Shown: in pieces, positions 55,691 through 64,000 of the stretch
Layout: the number at the start of each line of letters is the position of its first letter
Numbering within the stretch: position 1 is the stretch's first letter
DNA from: JAGQIB01 sp041393395
GTDB taxonomy: Bacteria; ARS69
NCBI GenBank assembly: GCA_041393395.1
Contig: JAWKKG010000005.1
Coordinates: forward strand, 496,001-560,000
DNA length: 64,000 nt
Direction of reading: 5' to 3'
The notes under the pieces: model-generated
What the model was told of the DNA's origin: nothing
Databases searched by the model: none
What the model saw: the letters and a program-made list of their open reading frames with translations, nothing else
Translations under genes and position numbers: made by a program

Positions 55691-57058
55691 ATGGCGTCGT
55701 CGATTGCGACAAGGACTGGGCGGAACTGGGCGGTCGCGGCGGCGGCCGCCGTCTCGATCCTGGCGGGCGGCTGCGAGCGGGACCTGGGCGGCCTCGGGCC
55801 CGCCCCGGTCAACGTGGATCCCACCGTGTTCCTGGACGACTTCTCCCGGGGCGCGTTCTTCCAGCCGTTCCTGGACACGAAGATCGACGCGCTCTCCCTG
55901 GATCGGGAACAGCGCTACCTCGGGACGTCGTCTCTGAAGATCACGGTGCCCGGTCCGGGCGACGACACCGGGACCTACGCCGGCGGAGCGTTCACCGCCA
56001 CGTACGCGCGCGACTTCAGCTCCTTCAACGCGCTCACGTTCTGGATCAAGGCGAGCCACGACGCGACCCTGAACGTCGCCGGTCTCGGCAACGACAACAC
56101 CGGCACCTCGCGATTCGAGGCGAGTCGACCCGACATCCCGGTGACCACGAGCTGGAGCAAGGTCGTGATACCGATGCCGCTGCCTTCGAAGCTCGACGCC
56201 GAGCGGGGGCTCTTGTTCTTTGCCGAAGGCTACGAGGGCACCGAGGGGTACTCGCTGTGGATCGACGAGATCCAGTACGAGAACCTCGCGACCGTGACGA
56301 ACCCCCGACCGACGCTCCTCCCGGCGACCCGCTCCGTCTTCGTCGGGCAGACGATCGCGATGGAGAATACGCGCACCACGTTCGACGTGGACGGCACGGA
56401 CATCACCGTCTTCCACCAGCCCGACTACTTCACCTATTCCTCCTCCGACGAAACCGTGGCCCGGGTGGAGAACGGCGAGGTACAGATCATCGGCGGTGGG
56501 ACCGCCACGATCACGGCCCAGCTCGGCGACGTGGCGGCCGGCGGCGTGGTCACGCTGAATTCGTCGACGCCGCCTCCCTCGCCGGCCCCCGACCCCACGC
56601 TCGCCGCGAGCGACGTGATCTCGCTGTTCAGCGACTCGTACCCGTCGCGCACGGTCGACCTCTGGTCCACGAGCTGGGACACGGCCAACGTGACGGACCT
56701 CGAGGTGGACGGCAACGCGCTGAAGGCTTACACCGGTCTCGGGTTCGCCGGCATCGAGTTCGCGACGTCCACGATCGACGCGTCCTCGATGGAGACGTTC
56801 CACCTCGACGTGTGGATCCCGGACGGCTTCTTCATCAAGGTGAAGCTCGTGGACTTCGGCGCGGATGGTGCCTTCGGAGGCGGGGACGACAGCGAGTCCG
56901 TCGAGGTCGGCATCCTGGTCGACCCGGGCAGCTGGAACGGACTCGACGTTCCGATGACGAGCTTCACGGGCCTCGCGGCGACCGGCCACCTCGCTCAGCT
57001 CATCCTGCTCGGAAATCCCAGCGTCCTGTACGTGGACAACCTGTACTTCGCCCGGTGA
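55691..57058 (+). CDS. Surface glycan-binding lipoprotein (CBM-like, Ig-like, CBM-like)
   Basis: The protein has 455 residues. The N-terminus (SILAGGCERD) ends with a lipobox-like AGGC, so it is probably a lipoprotein. The first jelly-roll domain (about 40-210: FLDDFSRGAFFQPFLDTKI, GTSSLKITVPGPGDDTGTYAGG, ALTFWIKAS) resembles carbohydrate-binding modules. An Ig-like BIG2-type domain follows (about 215-300: TYSSSDETVARVENGEV). A second domain (about 310-455) has VISLFSDSYPS, FHLDVWIPDG, GSWNGLDVPMTSF and YVDNLYFAR. This pattern is well known from domains attached to laminarinases and beta-glucan-binding lipoproteins. It sits first in an operon with a ROK repressor and an oligosaccharide-type ABC transporter, so capture of a beta-glucan or similar glycan is inferred. 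Confidence 0.8.
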   Translation: MASSIATRTGRNWAVAAAAAVSILAGGCERDLGGLGPAPVNVDPTVFLDDFSRGAFFQPFLDTKIDALSLDREQRYLGTSSLKITVPGPGDDTGTYAGGAFTATYARDFSSFNALTFWIKASHDATLNVAGLGNDNTGTSRFEASRPDIPVTTSWSKVVIPMPLPSKLDAERGLLFFAEGYEGTEGYSLWIDEIQYENLATVTNPRPTLLPATRSVFVGQTIAMENTRTTFDVDGTDITVFHQPDYFTYSSSDETVARVENGEVQIIGGGTATITAQLGDVAAGGVVTLNSSTPPPSPAPDPTLAASDVISLFSDSYPSRTVDLWSTSWDTANVTDLEVDGNALKAYTGLGFAGIEFATSTIDASSMETFHLDVWIPDGFFIKVKLVDFGADGAFGGGDDSESVEVGILVDPGSWNGLDVPMTSFTGLAATGHLAQLILLGNPSVLYVDNLYFAR

Positions 57059-57089
57059 CGTCCGTAAGCGCCGAGGGGGCGCGGATTCG

Positions 57090-58331
57090 ATGAACGAGAC
57101 ACGCGCGAGCGCCGAACGCCTGGGACCCACTTCTCCCCCGCTGTCGGATTCCCTGCTCCGCGTGCTCTGGAATCACCGCCGCATCTCGCGCGCGGACATC
57201 GCGCGGCTCACGGGACTGTCACGCTCCACGGTCTCCGAGGTGATGGCCACGCTCCTGCGCTCCGGCCTCGTGTCGGAGGTCGGAGTGGGCTCCTCCAGCG
57301 GCGGGCGTCGACCGATCGTCCTCGAGTTCCAGGACGCCGCGAACGTCATTCTCGGCGTGGAGATGGGCGCCGCGCACGTCGCCGTGGCGCTCACGGATCT
57401 GCGGGGTCACGTGCTGGAATGGCGTTCCCGCCCGCACCCCGTGCGGGACGATCCCACCGGCACCCGAAACCTGATCAAACGTCTCTGCGTCCAGTGCTTC
57501 GACGAAGCGGCGCGCGACCCGGGAGAGCTGGTCGGCATCGGCGTGGCCGTGCCGAGTCCCGTGGATCCCGCGCGCCCGGACGCGCTCTCGGAGATCGTCC
57601 TGCCGGCGTGGCGCGGTCGACTCGGCCTCGACGCCCTGCAGCGCCACTACGACGTCCCCCTGCTGATCGACAACGACGCGAATCTCGGTGCGCTCGCCGA
57701 GCAGTGGTGGGGCGCCGGCCGGGGCGTCCGGGACCTCGCCTACATCAAGATCGCGACCGGTATCGGCTCGGGGCACATCATCGATCGGCATCTCTACCGC
57801 GGGGCGACCGGCGTGGCGGGCGAGATCGGTCACGTCGCGATCGATCCGCACGGCGAACGTTGCATCTGCGGGCTCCGCGGTTGCCTCGCCACCCTGGTCG
57901 GCGCGGCGGCGCTCGTGAAGCGCGCGCAGAGTCTCATGCCGGAGTATCCGGACAGCGCGCTGGCCCGAGGCGAGACGTCGATCGAGGCGATCGAGGACGC
58001 CGCGATCGCGGGAGACCCGCTGGCCCGGCGCATCACGGAAGAAGCGGCGGAGCATCTCGGCATCGCGATCGCCGGCCTGCTGAACCTCATGAATCCCGCG
58101 GTCGTCGTGCTCGGCGGCGGACTGGCGAGAGTCGGCGACCTCCTGCTCGCGCCGCTTCGCGACACCGTGCGCCAGCGCACGCTGGTCAGCTCGCTCGCCG
58201 CGTCCGAGATCACCGTGGGCGAGCTCGGCCCGCGCGCGATCGCGATCGGCGCGGCGACCCTCGTCCTCGACGCGGGGCTCGCGAATCCGCATCTGTTCCC
58301 GGCGCGCCGCGAGCAGGCGCCGAGCGCATGA
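57090..58331 (+). CDS. ROK-family transcriptional repressor
   Basis: The protein has 413 residues. A winged HTH (about 20-65: RISRADIARLTGLSRSTVSEVMATLLRSGL) precedes a sugar-kinase-type ROK domain (about 85-410). The latter has DNDAN (194-198), TGIGSG, EIGHV with the zinc His248, and the signature CICGLRGC (Cys258, Cys260, Cys265) that binds structural zinc. ROK repressors such as NagC, XylR and Mlc release DNA when they bind a sugar or sugar phosphate. The operator is likely the palindrome at 55657. The start ATG at 57090 follows GAGGGGG at some distance. Its stop overlaps the start of the binding-protein gene (ATGA), so expression of repressor and transporter is coupled. Confidence 0.93.
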   Translation: MNETRASAERLGPTSPPLSDSLLRVLWNHRRISRADIARLTGLSRSTVSEVMATLLRSGLVSEVGVGSSSGGRRPIVLEFQDAANVILGVEMGAAHVAVALTDLRGHVLEWRSRPHPVRDDPTGTRNLIKRLCVQCFDEAARDPGELVGIGVAVPSPVDPARPDALSEIVLPAWRGRLGLDALQRHYDVPLLIDNDANLGALAEQWWGAGRGVRDLAYIKIATGIGSGHIIDRHLYRGATGVAGEIGHVAIDPHGERCICGLRGCLATLVGAAALVKRAQSLMPEYPDSALARGETSIEAIEDAAIAGDPLARRITEEAAEHLGIAIAGLLNLMNPAVVVLGGGLARVGDLLLAPLRDTVRQRTLVSSLAASEITVGELGPRAIAIGAATLVLDAGLANPHLFPARREQAPSA

Positions 58332-60010
58332 GGCGTCGGCGGCCGACGTTCTCCCTCCGCGCCCTGCTCCTCGGCGCGATCGCGGGGACGGCCCTCGGCG
58401 GCTGCGCGCCCGAGGTCAAGGCACCTCCGGACGGGGTCCTCGTGGTGTCGGTCGAGCAGACGTCTTCGTGGGTTCGCAACTTCAATCCGCTGAGCACCGC
58501 CACGACCGCCCGCTGGCCGACGGTCTCCGGCGTCTACGAACCGCTGTTCGTGTTCAACAGCGTGACCTCCGAGCGGGTGCCGTGGCTGGCCGTCGGATTC
58601 GAGTGGCGCGAGGACGGGCGCGTCGCCCGCGTGACCACACGCGAAGGGGTGGAGTGGTCGGACGGCGCGGCGTTCGACGCGCGCGACGTTCACTACACGT
58701 TCGAGCTCATGCGCGAGCAGGCCGCGCTGGACCGCCTCGCCGTGTGGCGGTTCCTGGAGGACGTCCGCCTCGTCGACAATCACACGGTCGACTTCCGGTT
58801 TCAGCGGGTCTTCATCCCGGGCTTCGACGAGATCGCGGCGCAGCCGATCGTGCCGCGTCACGTGTGGAGCCGGATCGAGGACCCCGTGACGTTCGCGAAC
58901 GAGTCGCCGGTGGGCACGGGGCCGTTCACGGAGGTCCGCGCGTTCCGCAATCAGGTCTACGAGATCGGCCGGAACCCCTACTACTGGCGCGAAGGGGAAC
59001 CGAAGGTGGACGCGCTGCGATTCCCCGCGTACCCCGGCAACGATCGCGCGAATCTCGCGCTCGTGTTCGACGAGGTCGACTGGGCGGCGAACTTCATCCC
59101 CGCGATCGACCGCGTGTACGTGGCCCGTGACCCGGAGCACCACCGCTACTGGTTCCCGCTGACCGGCAGCCCCGTGTTCCTGTACGCGAACACCACACGC
59201 GCTCCGTTCGACGATCGGACCGTGCGGGAAGCCATGAGCCGCGCGATCGACCGGGAGCTGCTGGTGGACGTGGCGGCGTACCGCTACTCCCGTCCTTCCG
59301 ACCCCACCGCCCTCAGCGATGCGTTCTCGGCCTGGCGCGACGCGGACGTCGCCGCGAGCGTGGACTGGACCGCGTTCGACGCCGAACGGGCCGGACGGAT
59401 GCTGGACTCGCTGGGCGCCGCGCGCGGCGAGGACGGGATCCGCCGCCACCCGGACGGCTCGCGCTGGAAGTACGAGATCCTCACGGTGTCCGGCTGGTCC
59501 GACTGGGTGAGAGCCGCGCAGGTGATTGCGCGCGGCTACCAGGCGATCGGCATCGACGCCTCGGTCCGCACCTACGATTTCGCGGCGTGGTTCCTCGCCG
59601 TCCAGCGCGGGGAGTTCGATCTCGCGATCGGCTGGTCGAACGAGGGGCCGACCCCGTACGTGTTCTACCGCGGCCTGATGAGCGCCCAGACCTTCCGCCC
59701 GGTGGGCGAGATCGCGGGCACGAACTGGCACCGGTTCTCGAGCCCGGCGGCCGACTCCGTCTTCGCGGCCTTCGAGCGCGAGACGGACCCGGTCCGGCAG
59801 CACGAGCTCGTCGCGGACATGCAGCGCATCTTCGCGCATGAGATCCCGGCGATTCCCCTGTATCCGAATCCGTCCTGGGCGGAGTACAACACGCGCCGGT
59901 TCGTCGGCTTCCCCTCCGCGGACGACCCGTACGCGGATCCGTCGCCGAACAAGTTCATTCGCGGCGAGACCCTGCTGTCCCTCACGACCATCCGGCCCCG
60001 GGAGGACTGA
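58328..60010 (+). CDS. ABC transporter solute-binding protein, family 5 (Opp/Dpp type)
   Basis: The protein has 560 residues with a lipoprotein signal (GTALGGCAPE, lipobox LGGC). The extracytoplasmic family 5 fold has the expected blocks: VYEPLFVFN at the N-terminus, TREGVEWSDGAAFDARDVHYTFELM, FSPVGTGPF-like NESPVGTGPFTEVRA, NPYYWREGEPKVDALRF, VREAMSRAIDRELLV, and LAIGWSNEGPTPY towards the C-terminus. Proteins of this family bind oligopeptides, nickel or, in many Thermotoga-like systems, oligosaccharides. The operon context (glycan-binding lipoprotein and ROK regulator) favours oligosaccharides. It overlaps the ROK gene by 4 bases and DppB-like permease by one base (TGATG). Confidence 0.93.
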   Translation: MRRRRPTFSLRALLLGAIAGTALGGCAPEVKAPPDGVLVVSVEQTSSWVRNFNPLSTATTARWPTVSGVYEPLFVFNSVTSERVPWLAVGFEWREDGRVARVTTREGVEWSDGAAFDARDVHYTFELMREQAALDRLAVWRFLEDVRLVDNHTVDFRFQRVFIPGFDEIAAQPIVPRHVWSRIEDPVTFANESPVGTGPFTEVRAFRNQVYEIGRNPYYWREGEPKVDALRFPAYPGNDRANLALVFDEVDWAANFIPAIDRVYVARDPEHHRYWFPLTGSPVFLYANTTRAPFDDRTVREAMSRAIDRELLVDVAAYRYSRPSDPTALSDAFSAWRDADVAASVDWTAFDAERAGRMLDSLGAARGEDGIRRHPDGSRWKYEILTVSGWSDWVRAAQVIARGYQAIGIDASVRTYDFAAWFLAVQRGEFDLAIGWSNEGPTPYVFYRGLMSAQTFRPVGEIAGTNWHRFSSPAADSVFAAFERETDPVRQHELVADMQRIFAHEIPAIPLYPNPSWAEYNTRRFVGFPSADDPYADPSPNKFIRGETLLSLTTIRPRED

Positions 60011-60993
60011 TGCGATACCTCCTGCGACGCATCGGGTTCTACCTGCTCGCGGCCTGGGTCGCGCTCACGCTGAACTTCTTTCTGCCGCGGCTCATGCCGG
60101 GCGATCCCGCGACCGCGCTGTTCGCTCGCTTCAAGGGCCAGCTCGGCCCCGAGGCGCTGGAGTCCCTGCGCGAGACGTTCGGGCTCACCGACGCTCCGCT
60201 TCTCGGCCAGTACTTCACGTACCTGCGCCACGTCGTCCGCGGGGACCTCGGCCTCTCGGTCGCCTACTTCCCGGCGCCGGTCACGGACGTCATCGCCACG
60301 GGCATGGTCTGGACGCTTCTCCTGGCGGGGACCGCGGTGGTCCTGAGCTTCGTGCTGGGCTCGCTCCTCGGGGTCGCGGCGGCGTGGTGGCGTCGCGGCT
60401 GGCTCGACACCTGGCTGCCCTCCGTGCTCGTGCTGATCGGCGCGTTCCCGTACTTCTGGCTCGCGATGGTCGCGCTCTACGTGCTCGGCTTCACGCTGCG
60501 ATGGTTCCCGCTCGGGCACGCGTACGGGGACTACGTCGTCCCGAACTGGTCGCTCGCGTTCGTACTCGACGTCGTTCGCCACGCCGCGCTCCCCGTGGGC
60601 ACCGTGGTCCTCGCGACGCTGGGCGGATGGCTGCTCACGATGCGGAACACGATGATCTCCGTGCTCGGCTCCGACTACGTGACGCTCGCGCGCGCCAAGG
60701 GGCTTTCGCCGGCGCGCGTGGTGCTGCGCTACGCCGCCCGGAACGCCCTGCTCCCGAGCATCACGGGCTTCGGCATGGCGCTCGGGTTCGTGCTCGGCGG
60801 CTCGCTGCTCACGGAGATCGTGTTCTCGTATCCGGGGCAGGGCTATCTGCTCGTGCAGGCCGTTCGCAGTCAGGACTATCCGCTGATGCAGGGCATCTTC
60901 CTCGTGATCACGCTGGCCGTGCTCGGCGCGAACTTCCTGGTCGATCTCCTGTACCTGCGGCTCGATCCGCGCACCCGGGACTCGGCGTCGTGA
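60010..60993 (+). CDS. ABC transporter permease, DppB/OppB type
   Basis: The protein has 327 residues with six predicted membrane helices. The first is MRYLLRRIGFYLLAAWVALTL broken after residue 20. The N-terminal fold motif is NFFLPRLMPGDP. The EAA-type loop contacting the ATPase is LARAKGLSPARVVLRYAARNALLP (in two parts here). It forms the inner-membrane channel with the DppC-like partner. The stop of the binding-protein gene overlaps its ATG as TGATG, and its own stop overlaps the next GTG as GTGA. Members of this family carry peptides, nickel or oligosaccharides; specificity comes from the binding protein. Confidence 0.94.
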   Translation: MRYLLRRIGFYLLAAWVALTLNFFLPRLMPGDPATALFARFKGQLGPEALESLRETFGLTDAPLLGQYFTYLRHVVRGDLGLSVAYFPAPVTDVIATGMVWTLLLAGTAVVLSFVLGSLLGVAAAWWRRGWLDTWLPSVLVLIGAFPYFWLAMVALYVLGFTLRWFPLGHAYGDYVVPNWSLAFVLDVVRHAALPVGTVVLATLGGWLLTMRNTMISVLGSDYVTLARAKGLSPARVVLRYAARNALLPSITGFGMALGFVLGGSLLTEIVFSYPGQGYLLVQAVRSQDYPLMQGIFLVITLAVLGANFLVDLLYLRLDPRTRDSAS

Positions 60994-61925
60994 GCGCGCG
61001 GGCTCGCGGCGGCGAGTTCTCCGTGTGGCTGGAAGCGATCCGCCGGGATCGCAAGGCGACCGCGGGAGCGCTGATCCTCCTGGTTTTCGTTCTCCTCGCG
61101 GTGTTCGGTCCACTCCTCGTGGGAGATGCGCACGCGCCCGTCGGCGTGCCGCTGCAGCCGCCTTCGGCCGCGCACTGGCTCGGCACGAACGGGCAGGGAC
61201 AGGACGTGCTCGCTCAGGTCGTGGTCGGGGCGCGGTCCTCGCTCACACTCGGGTTCTCGGTGGGAATCCTCGTGGTGGCGATCGGCGCGCTCTTCGGGGT
61301 GTCGGCCGGATACTTCGGCGGACGAGTCGACACGTTGCTGTCGCTCCTGTTCAACGTGTTCCTCGTCATCCCCGGCTTGCCGCTCGCGATCGTGATTGCC
61401 GCGTACCTGCCCTCGGGTCCTCTGACGCTCGGATTCGTCCTCGTGGCCACGGGGTGGGCGTGGAACGCTCGCGTCCTGCGCGCGCAGACCCTCTCGCAGC
61501 GGCGGCGGGACTTCGTGGCGGCGGCCATCGTCTCGGGCGAGTCGGATGCGCGAATCGTCACCCGCGAGATCCTGCCGACGCTCACGTCGCTGCTCGTGTC
61601 GCAGACGATCGGCAGCACGGTGTACGCGATCGGCGCGCAGGTCGGCCTCGAGTTCCTCGGTCTCGGCGACGTTTCCTCGGTGACGTGGGGCACGATCCTG
61701 TACTGGGCCCAGAACGACTCCGCCCTGCTCACCGGAGCGTGGTGGACGTTCGCGCCGGCGGGACTCAGCGTGGCGCTCGTGGGCTTCGGCCTCACGCTCC
61801 TGAACTCCGGCTTCGACGAGATCACGAATCCCCGGTTGCAGCTCGAACGCGTGTGGCGTGACTACCTCGAGCGGCGGGGCCAGGCCCCCACCCGCTCCAC
61901 GCCGGTGGTGCCCGTCGATGGCTGA
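60990..61925 (+). CDS. ABC transporter permease, DppC/OppC type
   Basis: The protein has 311 residues, starting at GTG 60990 inside the last codons of the DppB-like gene. An N-terminal cytoplasmic stretch is followed by a first helix (ATAGALILLVFVLLAVFGPLL), the OppC_N region with HWLGTNGQGQDVLAQVV, and five more helices. The ATPase-contact loop is AAIVSGESDARIVTREILP. The final 25 residues are a hydrophilic tail. It pairs with the DppB-like permease. It overlaps the ATPase gene by 8 bases. The usual EAA pattern is slightly altered (AAxxxGES) but functional by comparison. Confidence 0.93.
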   Translation: MSARARGGEFSVWLEAIRRDRKATAGALILLVFVLLAVFGPLLVGDAHAPVGVPLQPPSAAHWLGTNGQGQDVLAQVVVGARSSLTLGFSVGILVVAIGALFGVSAGYFGGRVDTLLSLLFNVFLVIPGLPLAIVIAAYLPSGPLTLGFVLVATGWAWNARVLRAQTLSQRRRDFVAAAIVSGESDARIVTREILPTLTSLLVSQTIGSTVYAIGAQVGLEFLGLGDVSSVTWGTILYWAQNDSALLTGAWWTFAPAGLSVALVGFGLTLLNSGFDEITNPRLQLERVWRDYLERRGQAPTRSTPVVPVDG

Positions 61926-62883
61926 GCCGCTGCTCTCGATCCGCGATCTGAGCGTGGACTACGTCACCGAGCGCGGGCCGGTGCGCGGTCTCGATCGCGT
62001 GTCGCTGGACCTCGCGGCCGGCGAGACGCTGGGACTGGCCGGCGAGTCGGGCAGCGGCAAGTCCACGCTGGCCCAGGCCCTTCTCCGGATCCTCCCGCCG
62101 CCCGGCGTCATCAGCGGTGGCGAGATCCGGTTCGAGGGCCGGGATCTCCTTCGGGCCGACGAAGCCGCACTGCGCGAGCTCCGCTGGACCCGCATCTCGA
62201 TGGTGTTCCAGAGCGCGATGGACTCGCTCAATCCCGTGGTGCCGGTCGGCGAGCAGATCGTGGACACACTGCAGGCGCACCGGGACATCTCCGATCGCGA
62301 CGCGCGATCGCGCGCGGCCGAGCTGTTCGACCTGGTCGGGATCGGCGGCGACCGGTTGACTTCGTACGCGCATCAGCTCTCGGGGGGCATGCGCCAGCGC
62401 GTGGGCATCGCGCTCGCGCTCGCGCTCGAACCGTCCCTCGTGATCCTCGACGAACCGACGACCGCGCTCGACGTGATCGTGGAACGGAGCATCCTCGACC
62501 GGATCCGCGAGCTGCAGCGATCGCTCGGTTTCGCGGTGATCTTCATCAGCCACGATCTCGGGCGCATGCTGCAGTACTCCGATCGGATCGCCGTGCTGTA
62601 CGCGGCCCAGCTCGTGGAGATCGGGCCGGTGGCGGAAGTGCGCGACGCGCCCCGCCATCCTTACACGCAGGGACTCCTCGGCGCGTTTCCGTCGCTGCGG
62701 GGCGGATCGGAGGCGCCGCGCAGCATCGCCGGCGCGCCGCCGAGCCTCGCGAATCCTCCCGCCGGCTGCCGGTTCCACCCGCGCTGTCCGCTCGCGGAGG
62801 ACGTCTGCCGGCGGGAGATCCCGGGCGCCACGCACGTGACGGACCGGCACGCCGCGTGGTGCCACCTCGTCGCGCGACGCTGA
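61918..62883 (+). CDS. ABC transporter ATPase, DppD/OppD type (only ATPase of the operon)
   Basis: The protein has 321 residues. Walker A is GESGSGKS (42-49), Q-loop Gln98, signature LSGGM (154-158), Walker B VILDEP (Asp178, Glu179) and switch His212. The C-terminal oligopeptide-transporter region ends with CRFHPRCPLAEDVC, a cysteine cluster that in DppD/OppD proteins can hold an iron-sulfur cluster. Opp/Dpp operons usually carry a second ATPase (DppF/OppF); here the next gene is convergent and none follows, so this protein may work as a homodimer or borrow a partner encoded elsewhere. The ATG at 61918 overlaps the DppC-like gene. Confidence 0.94.
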   Translation: MAEPLLSIRDLSVDYVTERGPVRGLDRVSLDLAAGETLGLAGESGSGKSTLAQALLRILPPPGVISGGEIRFEGRDLLRADEAALRELRWTRISMVFQSAMDSLNPVVPVGEQIVDTLQAHRDISDRDARSRAAELFDLVGIGGDRLTSYAHQLSGGMRQRVGIALALALEPSLVILDEPTTALDVIVERSILDRIRELQRSLGFAVIFISHDLGRMLQYSDRIAVLYAAQLVEIGPVAEVRDAPRHPYTQGLLGAFPSLRGGSEAPRSIAGAPPSLANPPAGCRFHPRCPLAEDVCRREIPGATHVTDRHAAWCHLVARR

Positions 62884-62903
62884 CCCGAGGTTTCGGATCG
62901 AGC

Positions 62904-64000
62904 CTACAGCACGAAGTGCAGGTAGCTCCGGATCTCCCACTCGTTGCCGCGCGGTCCCGGCGTGGTGGGGTCGCAGCTCTCGACTCCGAACGAGTCCTCC
63001 ACCGTGTTCGCGCAGAAGCGCGGCGAGTTCTCGTCGAGAGAACGCCACACCCCGCGAACGCCGATCCGGGTCTGCGGATGCCCGAGCCAGTCGGGGGCGC
63101 CGAACACGTACGACAGATCGCCCATGACGTGTGCCGGATAGGTCAGGTTCCCGTCGCGGTGGTAGTCGTACGGTCCGAAGTCGTGGAACTTCGCGAAAGA
63201 CTCCACCACGATCGAGCGCCAGCCGACCTTCGCGTCGGCGCCGAAGCGGCGCACGAGGCGAGCGCTGTCGCCGTTCGGCTCGGCCGTTCCGCCGTACGCG
63301 TGGAAGATCGCGCGCGTCTCGGCGTTCGGACGGGAGACGGCACGGGCGTGCAGCTCCCACAGATCGCGCGCCGGCGTCGCCGCCGGGTACGCGAACTGCG
63401 TGCGCCCGTCGGCGAGGATCCCGATCGCGGCGTCCTGGGTCGTGGCGAAGTCGCGGTACACGAGCCCCAGGCTCGCCGCGAACCCCGCGTCCTCCCGGAC
63501 GTCGTTGTCCCATTCCCAGAGCCAGCTTCCGGGCGTGGGATCGTAGGTCAGCATCAGCTCCGCGCCGACCGTCTCGCGATTCGCGCGGACGGCGAACGGA
63601 TCATCCAGCACGTTGCGCGGGCGGGCGGGGGCCGGCAGGCCGGCGGGGATCGGCCCCACGAGCGGCTTCTGCCAGAGGAAGTTCGGGCCGATCTGGAAGC
63701 GCCCCACGTTGACCGCGAGCCCGGTGAGGAAGTTCGCCTGGTTGCCGGAGCCCGAGTCCTTGAGATGCCAGCCGGTGTACGTGATGGTCTGCGTGGGACC
63801 GCCGTCGGCCACGAGCCCGTAGTAGCCGGACTGCGCGTACCAGTGCCAGCGCCCGCTCTCGAAGCCGAGCTTCGCCTTCGCGCCGAACGCGTCGCCGGTG
63901 CGCACGCTGTCCCGCACGACCACCGTGCCCTCGGGGCGCTCGTCGATCGCGTCGAACGTGTCGCCGACCTTCGTGCTGCCGGACCAGATCCCGCCCACGT
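62904..64000 (-). CDS. Outer-membrane beta-barrel protein, N-terminus beyond window
   Basis: At least 365 residues of the protein's C-terminal part are present; the 5' end and any signal peptide lie beyond 64000. The chain is a series of amphipathic strands with aromatic ends and long polar loops: WHWYAQSGYYGLVADGG, NFLTGLAVNVGRFQIGPNFLWQKPL, VGAELMLTYDPTPGSWLWEWDND. It ends in HFVL, a plausible barrel end without the usual terminal Phe. Two cysteines (about 340 and 350, FCANTVEDSFGVESCDPTTPG in two pieces) may form a loop disulfide. No family name can be assigned. It is convergent with the ABC operon, with 20 bases between stops; a role as a porin for the same glycan is speculative. Confidence 0.65.
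   Translation of the reverse strand, partial: VGGIWSGSTKVGDTFDAIDERPEGTVVVRDSVRTGDAFGAKAKLGFESGRWHWYAQSGYYGLVADGGPTQTITYTGWHLKDSGSGNQANFLTGLAVNVGRFQIGPNFLWQKPLVGPIPAGLPAPARPRNVLDDPFAVRANRETVGAELMLTYDPTPGSWLWEWDNDVREDAGFAASLGLVYRDFATTQDAAIGILADGRTQFAYPAATPARDLWELHARAVSRPNAETRAIFHAYGGTAEPNGDSARLVRRFGADAKVGWRSIVVESFAKFHDFGPYDYHRDGNLTYPAHVMGDLSYVFGAPDWLGHPQTRIGVRGVWRSLDENSPRFCANTVEDSFGVESCDPTTPGPRGNEWEIRSYLHFVL

Overview
The window reads as a chromosomal segment of a GC-rich, Gram-negative-type bacterium with an outer membrane. The evidence is lipoprotein signals, predicted beta-barrels, a TonB-type domain and several secreted enzymes. Thirteen secreted proteins end in the same roughly 80-residue FlgD-like/type IX-like C-terminal module (YDVxGRxV, then WDGR or similar, then GVYFxR, then a final basic residue). 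This style is common in the Fibrobacteres-Chlorobi-Bacteroidetes relatives and in candidate phyla such as Eisenbacteria, Krumholzibacteria and Latescibacteria. The placement is an inference from style, not a database result. No rRNA, tRNA, CRISPR array, insertion sequence or phage gene was recognised.

Region 1 (1-3433) is a compact signalling module. A cytoplasmic histidine kinase and an NtrC-type sigma54 activator overlap by four bases. They are flanked by a dodecin gene and a divergent hemerythrin-like gene. Both flanking genes carry a sequence matching the sigma54 -24/-12 promoter with the exact GG-to-GC spacing, and the hemerythrin side also has an inverted repeat at enhancer distance. 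This is the best candidate for an undescribed local regulatory system.

Region 2 (3602-24712) is mostly secreted and surface proteins: sorting-domain proteins, an LVIVD beta-propeller-like protein, a zinc phospholipase C-like protein, a serine beta-lactamase-like hydrolase, an endonuclease I with a lamin-tail domain, a GH85 endo-beta-N-acetylglucosaminidase, an outer-membrane barrel and an FG-GAP/UnbV protein. It also holds one large cytosolic protein that I do not recognise (10368-12134).

Region 3 (24939-38015) is mixed: an unusual regulator joining an HTH, a periplasmic-binding-like domain and a zinc ribbon; a receptor Ser/Thr kinase with TPRs; an esterase; a BNR/Vps10-type protein; a DUF1028 protein; an S41 peptidase; an Old Yellow Enzyme; and a lipoprotein gene broken by an in-frame amber codon.

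Region 4 (38319-55536) begins with a beta-helix protein built on an exact 741-bp repeat. It continues with a DUF2330/HEAT protein, a Ycf48-like protein, a rhodanese lipoprotein, an aldo-keto reductase, two tandem paralogous surface proteins, a TonB-C protein, an FG-GAP protein, a translationally coupled ECF sigma factor and Ser/Thr kinase, and a small lipoprotein.

Region 5 (55632-62883) looks like a glycan-uptake operon: a carbohydrate-binding lipoprotein behind a promoter overlapped by a palindrome, a ROK repressor, and an Opp/Dpp-type ABC transporter with one solute-binding protein, two permeases and a single ATPase. All ROK-to-ATPase junctions overlap. A convergent outer-membrane barrel gene closes the window. 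Several gene ends, mostly between convergent genes, are marked by long perfect GC-rich hairpins without a T-tract.
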